Below are positions 26,903 through 36,267 of a stretch of DNA of 64,000 bases, one piece after another. The notes under the pieces were generated by a model that was not told the origin of the DNA, made no database searches, and worked only from the letters and a program-made list of their open reading frames with translations. This stretch comes from an uncultured Granulosicoccaceae bacterium (lineage in GTDB: Bacteria; Pseudomonadota; Gammaproteobacteria; Granulosicoccales; Granulosicoccaceae): contig CALLOA010000032.1 of the NCBI GenBank assembly GCA_938005265.1, positions 59,440 through 123,439 of the forward strand, written 5' to 3'. Numbering within the stretch: the first letter of the stretch is position 1; the number at the start of each line of letters is the position of its first letter. Made by a program: the position numbers and the translations under genes.

Positions 26903-28570
26903 TTACATGTTGGGGTAGTTAGGGCCTCCGCCACCTTCAGGTGTTGCCCATGTAATGTTCTGGCTGGGGTCTTTGATATCACAGGTTTTGCAATGCACGC
27001 AGTTTTGCGCATTTATCTGAAACCGTGATTCGCCTTCCTTCTCTACAACCTCATATACGCCTGCCGGGCAATAGCGCTGCGCCGGTTCTGCCCATTTGGC
27101 GAGATTGGTTTTGATCGGAATATCTGTATCTGCCAGCTGCAAATGACACGGCTGGTCTTCCTCGTGGTTGGTATTGGACAGAAACACTGAGGAAGGTTTG
27201 TCAAAGGTCAGGGTGCCGTCAGGTCTGGGGTAATCGATTGTTTTACATTCCGCAGCTGGTTTCAGCGTCGCGTGATCAGGGGTTTCGTCTTTAAGAGTAA
27301 GCGGGATTTTGCCTTTGAAGAAATTCTGGTCAAGAAAGTTGAATGCGCCACCAATCCAGGTACCGAATTTGTGAACAGCGGGCCCGAAGTTGCGTGAAGC
27401 TTTCAATTCTTCGTAGGCCCAGCTGGATTCAAACGCTGATTTGAACTGCGCCAGATCTGCACCACCGTTCGCCGCGTCGTCGCTGCCACCCAGAGTCTCA
27501 AAAAGAACTTCTGCGGCTACCATGCCCGATTTCATAGCGGTATGTGTGCCTTTGATCTTTGCGAAGTTCAATGTTCCTGCATCACAGCCAAGCAGTAAAC
27601 CACCCGGCATGGTCATTTTCGGCAATGAATTGAGGCCGCCCTTGGCAATGGCCCTTGCGCCATAGCTGATGCGTTCGCCGCCTTGCAGTGTTGCAGCAAT
27701 TTTCGGGTGGGTTTTAAATCGCTGGAATTCCTCAAAGGTACTGAGGTGGGGGTTGCTGTAGTTCAAATCAATAATAAGGCCCACGACGACCTGATTATCT
27801 TCCAGATGATAGAGAAATGCGCCGCCAGTTGAGCCGGATTCTGAAAGAGGCCAGCCTAGACCGTGTACAACAAGACCGGGCTTGTGGTTGGCCGGATCAA
27901 CTTGCCAGAGCTCTTTCAGGCCGATGCCGTAATGTTGGGGTGAACAATCTTTATCAAGTGAAAAATGTTTGATCAATTGTTTGCCCAGGCTGCCACGGCA
28001 ACCTTCGGCAAACACCGTATATTTTGCGTGCAATTCCATGCCCTGCTCGAAACCTGCTTTTTCCGCTCCGTCTGCTCCGCGGCCCATATCACCGGTTGCA
28101 ACGCCTTTGACGCTGCCATCATCGTTGAATAGCACTTCGCTTGCTGCGAATCCGGGAAAAATCTCCACTCCCAAAGATTCAGCCTGTTCACCCAACCAGC
28201 GTGTTACGTTGCCCAGACTGACAATGTAATTCCCCTCGTTGTGCATCGGTTTCGGCACCAGTGCATTCGGCATTTTGATCGCTTTTTCGGGCCCGGTATA
28301 AAAGTAGATTTCGTCGCCTGTGACCTCGGTATTGAGCGGCGCCTGCTTCTCTTTCCAGTCCGGGAACAGTTCATTCAGGGCGGATGGCTCCAGGATAGCG
28401 CCCGACAGGATATGTGCCCCGATCTCAGAGCCTTTCTCCAGCACAACCACTGATATTTCACGTTCGTTCTGTGTTGCCAGTTGCATCAGACGGCATGCCG
28501 TGGCAAGACCTGCCGGGCCTCCGCCCACGATCACTACATCAAATTCCATCGACTCTCTTTCAGTCGCCAT
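26903..28570 (-). CDS. Electron transfer flavoprotein-ubiquinone oxidoreductase
   Basis: A 555-residue enzyme that takes electrons from ETF and passes them to ubiquinone at the inner membrane. The N-terminal FAD site is VVIVGGGPAGLATACRLMQ. The ubiquinone-binding domain lies mid-protein (GIGLKELWQVDPANHKPGLVVHGLGWPL). The 4Fe-4S ligands lie at the C-terminus in YCPAGVYE and NAQNCVHCKTCDIKDPSQNITWATPEGGGGPNYPNM, where CxxCxxC plus the upstream Cys make the cluster. Length matches the family. GGAG lies seven bases before the ATG at 28570. The gene faces etfBA and the acyl-CoA dehydrogenase, and completes the route from fatty acids to the quinone pool. Confidence 0.96.
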   Translation of the reverse strand: MATERESMEFDVVIVGGGPAGLATACRLMQLATQNEREISVVVLEKGSEIGAHILSGAILEPSALNELFPDWKEKQAPLNTEVTGDEIYFYTGPEKAIKMPNALVPKPMHNEGNYIVSLGNVTRWLGEQAESLGVEIFPGFAASEVLFNDDGSVKGVATGDMGRGADGAEKAGFEQGMELHAKYTVFAEGCRGSLGKQLIKHFSLDKDCSPQHYGIGLKELWQVDPANHKPGLVVHGLGWPLSESGSTGGAFLYHLEDNQVVVGLIIDLNYSNPHLSTFEEFQRFKTHPKIAATLQGGERISYGARAIAKGGLNSLPKMTMPGGLLLGCDAGTLNFAKIKGTHTAMKSGMVAAEVLFETLGGSDDAANGGADLAQFKSAFESSWAYEELKASRNFGPAVHKFGTWIGGAFNFLDQNFFKGKIPLTLKDETPDHATLKPAAECKTIDYPRPDGTLTFDKPSSVFLSNTNHEEDQPCHLQLADTDIPIKTNLAKWAEPAQRYCPAGVYEVVEKEGESRFQINAQNCVHCKTCDIKDPSQNITWATPEGGGGPNYPNM

Positions 28571-28962
28571 GATTATCTCCGGAGTTGCTTAGTGGCCCCG
28601 TCGGGCCGATTGCACGATTGCGGGCTGTGCCCGAGCTTAAATCGCCCTTAAAGGAAGGTCAGGGTGTCTTGTTTGCAAATTACTTGGTAGCAAATCACTT
28701 GGTAACAAATCACTTGGTAACAAATCAAACGCAGTTTTTTAACAAAATAGTTAACAACATTGTTAGCAAAAGCGTTTGCAAAGCTGCGTTGTAGCAAATG
28801 CCCTTGGGTTACAAAAGCAATATCACCGCCAGTGCACAGCTTAGTAGTCATTGATAGACTGGTGCTGGCCGATAGCGGCAAAAAAATTCTGTCACACGCC
28901 ATAGCGTATTCTTGCTGGCTGTTATTATACTACTGACAAACCAGACAAACTCCCAAAAAACA
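28571..28962. other. Intergenic gap with tandem repeats
   Basis: No gene is supported. The stretch contains the 15-bp repeat listed below and, from 28735 to 28800, further AACA/GTTA and GCAAA words. The region must hold the promoters of the divergent oxidoreductase and lipoprotein genes. Confidence 0.6.
28676..28720. repeat. 15-bp tandem repeat, three copies
   Basis: CAAAT(T/C)ACTTGGTA(G/A) occurs three times in succession, the last two copies identical, followed by a partial fourth (CAAATC). It lies 105 bases before the oxidoreductase start. Confidence 0.9.
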
Positions 28963-29565
28963 ATGCTCTGTTTTCACTTATTGGCAGATTACGCCAAAAA
29001 GGTAGTGCCCTGCCATTGGTCAGGCAGGTTTCCCATAGCTTTTGTGTCACTTTCGATCACATTTTCCTTGGCCGGGTGTGAGACTCTGCGCTTAGATAAC
29101 GATGCGCAAAGCATTGATGAGGTGATTATTCCCGAGCTGCGCGGTGTTCTGCTGCAATCCGGTCAGCCAGCGTCCGGTGTCAGGTTGCGGGTTAGTCAGA
29201 GAGAAGGTGAGCAATCGGTCTGTGAAATACCGCTGGCGCAAACAAACGCGGGTTCCGATGGTGATTTCCTTTTTCCGGTTGTAAACAGTGATCTCAGCGG
29301 TGCTGTTTTTGACAGAGTGAGTAACAACTGGCAAATCTGCATTGCAAAAGACGACCTTGCCGGGCAGCAGGCTGCAGATCCGGCAACAGCCACTGAGTGG
29401 CTGCAAATCTGGTACGACAGCCATGCTGGTGTTATGTTTGGTGAAAAGTATACGGAGCTTACCTGTGATCTGGACAAAATACCCAGGGATGATGGCAGGA
29501 AAAAATCCTTTCTCAGCCGCTTGCGGCAGCCACCTGCTATCTGTGTGGTCAAGGCCAAGGCTTGA
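28963..29565 (+). CDS. Predicted lipoprotein, function unknown
   Basis: A protein of about 200 residues with the lipobox SLAGC (Cys near residue 39) after a hydrophobic run. The early mature part (IPELRGVLLQSGQPASGVRLRVSQREG) looks like a beta-sandwich of the carboxypeptidase-regulatory or transthyretin-like sort. The later part has several Cys that could pair in the periplasm. No catalytic motif is visible. The ATG at 28963 is preferred over a TTG at 28912. The gene is not obviously linked to its neighbours. Confidence 0.6.
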   Translation: MLCFHLLADYAKKVVPCHWSGRFPIAFVSLSITFSLAGCETLRLDNDAQSIDEVIIPELRGVLLQSGQPASGVRLRVSQREGEQSVCEIPLAQTNAGSDGDFLFPVVNSDLSGAVFDRVSNNWQICIAKDDLAGQQAADPATATEWLQIWYDSHAGVMFGEKYTELTCDLDKIPRDDGRKKSFLSRLRQPPAICVVKAKA

Positions 29566-29593
29566 TGTCGCAGTTGGAGTGTTGCCTTGAACA

Positions 29594-29619
29594 GATGCTA
29601 TGAATCGATGCTATGAATC
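29594..29619. repeat. 13-bp perfect tandem duplication
   Basis: GATGCTATGAATC occurs twice in succession, between the lipoprotein and the RraA-like gene, followed by a GAT start of a third copy. Confidence 0.85.
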
Positions 29620-29673
29620 GATTGACGATCAGCTACATGCCTGTAATTCTATTTTGACTTAAAGGGATACCCA

Positions 29674-30396
29674 ATGTCCGAAAACAGCTATACCGCAGAA
29701 ATTAAAGCGATACTGGAAGGCATATCTGTCGCAACACTGGCGACGGCATTGTACAAACGTGGCTTGAGAAACCAGGTTATCCAGGATGTTCGGCCGGTTA
29801 AACCAAAGGGCCGCAATATGGTTGGGCCTGCATTTACTTTACGCTATATGCCAGCGCGCGAGGACCGTAATCAACTGGTTGAATTCAGGAATCCCAAGCA
29901 TCCTCAACGCCATGCCGTAGAGACTTGCCCTCCCGGGTATGTGATGGTGATGGACAGCCGTAAAAGTGCTTATGCTGCTTCTGCCGGCGATATTCTGATA
30001 AATCGCCTTATGGTTCGTGGCGTGGCCGGCGTTGTGACCGATGGTGGATTTCGGGATGCCATGAACATTGGCGAACTTGAAATACCTGCCTACCATAATC
30101 GACCATCCAGCCCGACCAACCTCACGGTTAACGAAGCCATCGAGATTGATTGCCCGATTGGCTGTGGTGATGCGCCTGTTTTCCCCGGCGATATTATTGT
30201 TGGTGACGATGACAGTGTGATTGTTATTCCGCTACACCTGGTTGACGAAGTTGCCAACGAGGCTGCGGAAATGACTGCCTATGAAGAGTTCGTGATGACC
30301 AAAGTCAAATCCGGCGCTTCTATAATCGGTTTGTATCCGGCGACCGATGAAGCGAATCTTCAGGAATTTGAGAAGTGGCGCTCTGGCAAGGCGTGA
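29674..30396 (+). CDS. RraA-family protein
   Basis: A 240-residue protein of the RraA/demethylmenaquinone-methyltransferase-like fold. The hallmark is GVAGVVTDGGFRDAMNIGELEIPAYHNRPSSPTNLTVN, followed by VFPGDIIVGDDDSVIVIPLHLVDEVA. Enzymes in this family include 4-hydroxy-4-methyl-2-oxoglutarate aldolases and oxaloacetate decarboxylases, whereas E. coli RraA inhibits RNase E. The Asp of GGFRD and the adjacent Arg are those used for metal and pyruvate binding in the aldolases. At 240 residues it is longer than RraA (161), so an aldolase-type enzyme is likelier. Substrate not shown by the neighbours. Confidence 0.8.
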   Translation: MSENSYTAEIKAILEGISVATLATALYKRGLRNQVIQDVRPVKPKGRNMVGPAFTLRYMPAREDRNQLVEFRNPKHPQRHAVETCPPGYVMVMDSRKSAYAASAGDILINRLMVRGVAGVVTDGGFRDAMNIGELEIPAYHNRPSSPTNLTVNEAIEIDCPIGCGDAPVFPGDIIVGDDDSVIVIPLHLVDEVANEAAEMTAYEEFVMTKVKSGASIIGLYPATDEANLQEFEKWRSGKA

Positions 30397-30410
30397 TTGT
30401 TCGGCCCCGG

Positions 30411-30441
30411 GCTTTAAAAAACCGGCTGGAATAAGCCGGTT
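30411..30441 (-). terminator. Intrinsic terminator of sohB
   Basis: On the minus strand AACCGGCT, a six-base loop and AGCCGGTT are followed by a run of six T. It lies 20 bases past the sohB stop and so ends that transcript. Confidence 0.85.
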
Positions 30442-30460
30442 ATGATAAACGTTAATCGCA

Positions 30461-31555
30461 TTAACCGATTGAATAGCGTGCTTTCATCAATCGGTCAAAC
30501 CATTTCATCAACAGCCCGTCAACACTGTTCTGAGCGGCCATGCCGAAGCGTTCCATAACGTTCTTCTTTTCCTTGTATTTCACTTCAAAGACATCACACT
30601 CTTCACAGGCGCGCATGAGATATTCGTCGCTGGTTAGCAGGTCGTCTACGAGATTCATTTCAACGGCGTCATTGCCGGACCATGTTTCTCCGGTAGCCAC
30701 TGTTTCAATATCGAGCTTGGGGCGATGCAGTTTTACGTAGCCTTTGAATTGATCATGTATTCGTTCAATGTCTTCAATAAATTTCTCACGACCTTCGTCG
30801 GTGTTTTCGCCAAACATGGTCAGTGTTCGTTTGAATTTGCCTGCAGTCATCAGTTCAAAATCCACCTTGTTGTCCTTTAACAGGCGGTGAAAATTCGGTA
30901 TCTGTGCTACCACGCCAATGGAGCCCACAACGGCGAAGGGTGCCGCCAGTATTTTGCTGGCAACGCAGGCCATCATGTATCCACCACTTGCCGCAACCTT
31001 GTCGATGCAGACAGTTAAGGGAATTCCTTTTTTAACGATTCGGTCCAGCTGTGAGGCTGCCAATCCATAGGAGGTCACCATGCCGCCGCCACTCTCCAGT
31101 CTGACTACGACTTCGTCTTCGGCTTCAGCGGTAGTCAGGATTGCAGATATTTCCTTACGCATGGAGCCGACTTGCGAGCCACGGATGTCGCCGTCGAAAT
31201 CGAGCACAAATACTGATTTACGACCCGGTTCCGAGACCACTGTGGTGCCTTCGCCGCGTTTCTTTTTGGCTTCCTTGGCGGCTCGTTTCTCGGCTTTTGC
31301 CTTGGCTTTGCGTTCCGCTTTTTCTTCCTTCATGTTTTGCTTGAGCGCCTCGGGGTCGAGATTTATTTTCTGCAAGGCCTCGCTCATATCCTCAATTGAC
31401 TCGTTGAGTTTGGTTATTTCGATATGTCCCTTGGGAGCACCGCGGCGATTGCCCTTGCCGAGCATGAAGATGGTGAAAATAACGGCCAGAACAGCAAACA
31501 GAAAGGTGAGTACCTTAAGCAGAAATAGTCCGTACTCAGCTAGAAAAGTGGTCAA
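30461..31555 (-). CDS. sohB: SohB-family S49 inner-membrane protease
   Basis: A 364-residue peptidase of family S49. An N-terminal membrane anchor (LFLLKVLTFLFAVLAVIFTIFML) is followed by a charged, Lys/Ala/Glu-rich helical stretch (residues 76-101, probably coiled). The protease domain has LESGGGMVTSYG and the nucleophile Ser190 in DKVAASGGYMMACVAS. The conserved Lys lies in TAGKFKRTLT. This matches SohB, which is anchored with its protease domain in the periplasm. The start is a TTG with GGAG six bases upstream. It is transcribed towards the intrinsic terminator at its 3' end. Confidence 0.92.
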   Translation of the reverse strand: MTTFLAEYGLFLLKVLTFLFAVLAVIFTIFMLGKGNRRGAPKGHIEITKLNESIEDMSEALQKINLDPEALKQNMKEEKAERKAKAKAEKRAAKEAKKKRGEGTTVVSEPGRKSVFVLDFDGDIRGSQVGSMRKEISAILTTAEAEDEVVVRLESGGGMVTSYGLAASQLDRIVKKGIPLTVCIDKVAASGGYMMACVASKILAAPFAVVGSIGVVAQIPNFHRLLKDNKVDFELMTAGKFKRTLTMFGENTDEGREKFIEDIERIHDQFKGYVKLHRPKLDIETVATGETWSGNDAVEMNLVDDLLTSDEYLMRACEECDVFEVKYKEKKNVMERFGMAAQNSVDGLLMKWFDRLMKARYSIG

Positions 31556-31644
31556 CTTGAACTCCGGGTCATTGGTCTATGGGAAGCAGGAACAATATTA
31601 CCTTGAGGATTCTACAGCAGGAACCCTGCCGGTGTGATACCGGT

Positions 31645-34050
31645 TCAATCGGCAACGCCGGTATGTTGCAGGAACCAGCACTGATGTATCTTCTGATTAC
31701 GTGTGAAATCGCGATCGATTGACCATTTGGAGCGGTTTTCAATATTGAATTGCTTGAAATTGTCAGTTTCCAGGCGAAAACGCTTGTAGTTGGTAACGAA
31801 GATCAACAGGCCGTTGCGGCTCAGGCGCTGCATGCAAAGTTCGATGCAATCGGCGTGGTTCTTCTGCACATCCCAGTCTGTCTCAAGATCACGTGAATTC
31901 GAGAAAGTAGGGGGATCCAGCAGGATGAGGTCATACTCCTGCGTGGCACTTTTAAGCCATGTCATGACATCGCCGCGTACCATCTCGTGTTTTCCAGCGT
32001 TTTTGCCGGGTTTGCAATTGACGTCAATGCCGCTTGCACTGTCAGAATCTGCCGTATTGAGTCTGAGGTTCTTGTCAGCCCAGTTTAAATAGGTTTTGGA
32101 GGAGTCCACACTGGTTGTCAGGCTCGCACCTCCCCTGATTGCGTGCATTGACGCGCTACCGGTGTAGGAAAAGAGATTCAGGAAACGTTTGCCGGCGGAT
32201 TGTTGCTGGATAAAGTGGCGTATTTTGCGGGAGTCGGGGAATAATCCGGTATCCAGATAATCATCAAAATTGACCAACAGGCGGCAACCGTATTCGCTGA
32301 CTCTGAAAAATTCTTGTGTGTCGTGATCTTTTTCGTACTGTGAGCTGCCTTTCTGGCGTTCACGAATTTTCAGGTGTAAGTGTTGAGCCTGCAGGTCAAA
32401 CTCAGCCACTGTGTCCGCCATTACCTGTTGCAACCGCTCGCGTGCTTTAGAGGCATCAACACTTTTTGGAGCCCTGTATTCCTGCACTACGGCATGTGTT
32501 TGAAGTTTACCCGGTTGATCGCGCAGTTCGATTTCGTAGATATCAATAGCGACCGCGTATTCAGGCATGTCGGCGTCATATACACGGTAAGCTCTGATCT
32601 CATTGTTCTTCAACCAGCTGCCAAGTTTCTTCCGGTTTTTGGCCAGGCGGTTTCGGAACATGCTCGATTCGCTGCTCGCGGGCTTTTCGGCGGCGACAGG
32701 CGAACTGTCAGATACAGCGTTACCCCACGGGTTTCTACGATTGTCAGGCCCGGTCTTTTCACCCTTGTTATCGCCTGCCGTGTCGCCCCAGGCACTTGCA
32801 GCAGTACCGGTGCTACCACCGCTGACAAGGCCGTACATAAACCGACATTCAATGCCGCCGTTGCTGAACGCCAGTGCATTGGACGACTGTTTACTGGTTT
32901 TCCCGCCATCGCTGCTACTCAGGCGCAGCAGATGACTCGGCGCATCTGCCGGTGTCAGTATGCCTATCCGCCATTGGTTAAATGTAGCGCGTAGCGTTTT
33001 GTTGATATCCCGGTAGAATGTGGTCGCGGCATTGCCAGCTGCGAGCCTTTCTCCATAGGGAGGGTTGAATATCAGCAGGCCTGTATCGCCAGAATTGGTA
33101 GAAATGGTGTGTCTGGCCGAAAAGAAGTCCGCTTGTTGCAGTTCCACCAGGGAATCAACTTGCGCGGCCTTGAGATTGGCTTCGCATGAAGCAAGAACCT
33201 TGCTATCGCGATCAGCGCCAATAATTTTTATCCCGCTATCACGCAATTTTTCCTGCCCCTGAATTCTGCGTTTTGCGGCATCTTCCAGAACAGTGCGCCA
33301 AAGATTTTCGTCGTGTCCGGCCCAACCGAGAAATCCGAAATACTCACGTGACAAACCGGGGGCTGTATCCGTTGCTATCAGTGCGGCCTCAATCAGAATG
33401 GTGCCCGAGCCACACATTGGATCGAAAAGCGATTGTCCTTTTGCCGCCAGAGTCAGCCAGTCGCAGGATGCAAGCATCGCAGCTGCAAGATTTTCTTTTA
33501 GGGGAGCCCTGGTGCTTTGTTCGCGGTATCCGCGACGGTGCAGGCTGCTGCCGGACATATCAAGTGCAATGCGGGCATTGTCGCGATGCACATACACATT
33601 GATCCGTAAATCCGGGGTTTCGCGATCAACGGAAGGTCTTTCGCCGGTCTGTTCGCGAAATTGGTCCACTATGGCATCTTTGACTTTTTGTGCACCGTAG
33701 AGCGTATGTGAGACTTGGGAATGGGAACTGAAAAAATCTACGGCCAGGGTCTTGCCGACTGACATGTGTTGTGACCAGTCGTGCGTTTGTACGAGTTGGT
33801 ATAACGCGTCTTCGCTATCGGCCTTGCCACGCAGCACCGGCAACAAAATGCGATTGGCAAGTCGCGACCACAGGCAGCAGCGATACAGGGTTTCCGGGCT
33901 GCCATGGAAACGCACGCCGGCGCCGGCTATGGTCACATCTGTGGCACCCAGTTGCGCGAGTTCATCAGCGAGCAGCCCGGCGACACCGTGAGGTGCGGTT
34001 GCAAACATGGCGCGTTGTGTGCCAGTGTCAGATGGGGTAGGGCTTGCCAA
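31645..34050 (-). CDS. rlmKL: Bifunctional 23S rRNA methyltransferase RlmKL
   Basis: An 801-residue fused enzyme that makes m2G2445 and m7G2069 in 23S rRNA. The N-terminal THUMP region (HGVAGLLADELAQLGATDV onwards) leads to the first methyltransferase, with DPMCGSGTILIEAAL and FNPPYGERL. The C-terminal half contains a second methyltransferase, with NLFSYTGSASMHAIRGGASLTTSVD and LILLDPPTFSNS. Fused RlmKL is characteristic of gammaproteobacteria. The start is a TTG with GGAG about eight bases upstream; an ATG at 34008 would begin at the homologous position of E. coli RlmL. It carries a Ser/Gly/Asn-rich linker of about 55 residues between the halves (near residues 400-460). Confidence 0.95.
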   Translation of the reverse strand: MASPTPSDTGTQRAMFATAPHGVAGLLADELAQLGATDVTIAGAGVRFHGSPETLYRCCLWSRLANRILLPVLRGKADSEDALYQLVQTHDWSQHMSVGKTLAVDFFSSHSQVSHTLYGAQKVKDAIVDQFREQTGERPSVDRETPDLRINVYVHRDNARIALDMSGSSLHRRGYREQSTRAPLKENLAAAMLASCDWLTLAAKGQSLFDPMCGSGTILIEAALIATDTAPGLSREYFGFLGWAGHDENLWRTVLEDAAKRRIQGQEKLRDSGIKIIGADRDSKVLASCEANLKAAQVDSLVELQQADFFSARHTISTNSGDTGLLIFNPPYGERLAAGNAATTFYRDINKTLRATFNQWRIGILTPADAPSHLLRLSSSDGGKTSKQSSNALAFSNGGIECRFMYGLVSGGSTGTAASAWGDTAGDNKGEKTGPDNRRNPWGNAVSDSSPVAAEKPASSESSMFRNRLAKNRKKLGSWLKNNEIRAYRVYDADMPEYAVAIDIYEIELRDQPGKLQTHAVVQEYRAPKSVDASKARERLQQVMADTVAEFDLQAQHLHLKIRERQKGSSQYEKDHDTQEFFRVSEYGCRLLVNFDDYLDTGLFPDSRKIRHFIQQQSAGKRFLNLFSYTGSASMHAIRGGASLTTSVDSSKTYLNWADKNLRLNTADSDSASGIDVNCKPGKNAGKHEMVRGDVMTWLKSATQEYDLILLDPPTFSNSRDLETDWDVQKNHADCIELCMQRLSRNGLLIFVTNYKRFRLETDNFKQFNIENRSKWSIDRDFTRNQKIHQCWFLQHTGVAD

Positions 34051-34073
34051 GTTGGGTGCTCCGGCCGGAATGG

Positions 34074-34099
34074 ATGTAACGGTTAAATGTAACGGTTAA
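34074..34099. repeat. 13-bp perfect tandem duplication
   Basis: ATGTAACGGTTAA occurs twice in succession, just upstream of rlmKL. Confidence 0.85.
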
Positions 34100-34283
34100 G
34101 TATGCGGTTACTGCGGATGATAGAATCTGCGGAGGTTTGATTACCTCTGCCTTTTCACCCGGCATGATACAGGGTTTGCGAATATCAGGCACTTATAAAG
34201 AACGCACATCAAAAAACGCACAACGGCAAAGTGATGTGGTCATTCCAGGCTGATGGCTTTGCTGCACACAGGTATAAATACTG

Positions 34284-35696
34284 ATGAAGTTGACGAGTTA
34301 TGGTGCGGCTGAAGAAGTGACAGGCTCCTGTCATTTACTGGAAGTCGGTAATAAGAAAATTCTTCTCGATTGTGGCTTGATTCAAGGGCGAAATAAAGAC
34401 GTCCAGAGGAACCGTGATCCGTTTCCCTTCGACCCTGCCGGGCTTGATTGCATCGTGTTAAGTCACGCCCACATCGATCACTGCGGCCGTTTGCCGGTGT
34501 TGGTGCGAAATGGTTTTAACGGGCCGATTTACACTCATGCGGCAAGTGCTGATTTGTGTGAAATTCTGTTGAAGGACTCGGCCTATCTGAATGAAAGAGA
34601 CACGGAATACCAGAACAAGCGTCGCGCCCGGAAAGGCAAGACAATGCTGGAGCCGATATACAAGCTGGAAGATGTTGAGCAGACTATCCGCCTCTTCAAA
34701 GCAGTCAATTTCAATGCTCCGACTAAAATTTTCGATGAATGTGAAATCACGCTGAATGACGCCGGGCATATTCTCGGCTCGGCAATGGTGACACTGAAGC
34801 TTGTTGAACAGGGTGAAAACCGAACCGTTGTGTTCAGCGGTGATCTCGGGCATCGAGGTGCGCCTATTTTGCGGGATTTCACCATGCTTGAGGAAGCCGA
34901 TCTGGTACTGGTTGAAAGTACTTACGGTAACCGCTTGCACCGTGACTGGAGTGAGACCTTTGATGAAGTCAGCGATGTCGTCAAGGAAGTCACGAAAAGC
35001 AAAGGCAATGTGTTGATACCGGCTTTTGCTGTTGGTCGTAGTCAGATGATTTTGTATATGTTCGCGCGCTATTTTGAGGAATGGGGTCTTGCGAACTGGC
35101 AGGTGTTTCTGGATAGCCCGATGGCGATTGAAGCCACCAAAATCTACATGAAACATGTGCATCTTTATGATGAAACTGCGGCAGCCTTCTGGCGTGAGCA
35201 TGGTGCGACCCTGTCCATGCCTAATCTGTCGTTCTCCCGATCAGCAAAAGATTCGCAAAAAATTAACAAGATGAAATCGGGTGCTGTAGTCGTTGCCGGC
35301 AGTGGCATGTGTACCGGCGGCCGCATCAAGCATCACCTGAAACATAATCTGTGGCGCGAGGAATGTCACGTTGTGATATCCGGCTACCAGTCCTATGGAA
35401 CCCTGGGTCGCAAACTGGTCGAAGGAGAAGATTCCGTCAAACTCTGGGGTGAAAGAATCAAGGTGAAGGCACAAATTCATACGGTTGGCGGCTTGTCAGC
35501 ACATGCTGATCAGAAAGGCATAATGGACTGGTACGGGAATTTTAAAGGCCGACCGCCGGCGTTGATGGTGCACGGTGAGGTTGACTCTATGAATGTTCTG
35601 GCCGAGAAAGTAAAGTCTGAACTGGGTGGTTCGGCCCATGTTGCCAAAGCCGGTAAGTCAACTGATTTACTCAAACTTGAAAAACTGAAACGCTAG
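34284..35696 (+). CDS. Beta-CASP metallo-beta-lactamase ribonuclease-like protein
   Basis: A 470-residue member of the metallo-beta-lactamase/beta-CASP group related to RNase TTHA0252 and CPSF-73. Metal motif HAHIDHCGRLP and the later Asp/His residues of the lactamase core (VFSGDLGHRG) are present. The beta-CASP part has LVESTYGNRLH, SGMCTGGRIKHHL and VGGLSAHADQKGIMDW. These signatures indicate a hydrolytic RNase active in RNA turnover or maturation in the cytoplasm. The gene is divergent from rlmKL and lies upstream of the TerB-like gene. The substrate is unknown. Confidence 0.88.
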   Translation: MKLTSYGAAEEVTGSCHLLEVGNKKILLDCGLIQGRNKDVQRNRDPFPFDPAGLDCIVLSHAHIDHCGRLPVLVRNGFNGPIYTHAASADLCEILLKDSAYLNERDTEYQNKRRARKGKTMLEPIYKLEDVEQTIRLFKAVNFNAPTKIFDECEITLNDAGHILGSAMVTLKLVEQGENRTVVFSGDLGHRGAPILRDFTMLEEADLVLVESTYGNRLHRDWSETFDEVSDVVKEVTKSKGNVLIPAFAVGRSQMILYMFARYFEEWGLANWQVFLDSPMAIEATKIYMKHVHLYDETAAAFWREHGATLSMPNLSFSRSAKDSQKINKMKSGAVVVAGSGMCTGGRIKHHLKHNLWREECHVVISGYQSYGTLGRKLVEGEDSVKLWGERIKVKAQIHTVGGLSAHADQKGIMDWYGNFKGRPPALMVHGEVDSMNVLAEKVKSELGGSAHVAKAGKSTDLLKLEKLKR

Positions 35697-35780
35697 TTAA
35701 TGCGCTCGTTCAAAGGTGCTGGTACCGGGCTAGAGTTACTAATTTTTATCTGAAATAATTTCAGGAAATCGCAGAAAAAA

Positions 35781-36227
35781 ATGATTGGTCAGTGGCTTAA
35801 GAATATTCAGGTGGCAGATGCCGATGATGCTGCTGTGGTGCTCGATTTCGAAAGGGTTACCGCTCATCTGCTGGCTGAGGTAGCCCGTGCTGACTATGAA
35901 ATTGAGCAAACCGAGCTGGAAACCATCTCGCTCGCCATTGCCGCATCCTCATCATTGGAGCTTGAAGAAATAAGGGCCATCGTGAGTGCTGCCAGTAACG
36001 AAGTGGATGAGCACATTTCCTATCATGAGCATATCAATTTTATCAAGAAAGAATTTTCTTTGGAGCAGAAACGAAATTTGCTCGACGGTATGTGGCAAGT
36101 GGCATTCAGTGATAATGATCTGGATAAATACGAAGAAGCCTTTATCAGGCGCTTTGCAGAATTAATTTACATGTCGCACCGCGAATTCATGCAGTCCAAG
36201 CACAGGGTTCTGGAGAAACGCTCTTAA
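35781..36227 (+). CDS. TerB-family protein
   Basis: A 148-residue all-helical protein with the TerB pattern. It carries FERVTAHLLAEVARADYEIEQTELETI, a paired acidic stretch near residues 35-45, and a second related helix pair with FSDNDLDKYEEAFIRRFAELIYM. TerB-type proteins bind metal through acidic residues, and some belong to tellurite or stress systems. No other ter genes are near, so a stand-alone co-factor-like role is more likely than tellurite resistance. An A-rich leader precedes the ATG. Confidence 0.8.
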   Translation: MIGQWLKNIQVADADDAAVVLDFERVTAHLLAEVARADYEIEQTELETISLAIAASSSLELEEIRAIVSAASNEVDEHISYHEHINFIKKEFSLEQKRNLLDGMWQVAFSDNDLDKYEEAFIRRFAELIYMSHREFMQSKHRVLEKRS

Positions 36228-36241
36228 TAGAAAGTATCGTC

Positions 36242-36259
36242 GGGCAGATTGGGCAGATT
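36242..36259. repeat. 9-bp tandem duplication
   Basis: GGGCAGATT occurs twice in succession, followed by a near-copy GGCAATCG. It overlaps the region just before the ChaC start. Confidence 0.7.
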
Positions 36260-36267
36260 GGCAATCG

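Noticed and set aside
28676..28720. Three-copy repeat considered as a CRISPR remnant
   Set aside because: Units are contiguous without spacers and 15 bp long; no cas gene in the window.
28585..28794. 69-codon plus-strand frame over the 15-bp repeat
   Set aside because: The protein is only the translation of the tandem repeat and of AT-rich DNA; no start signal.
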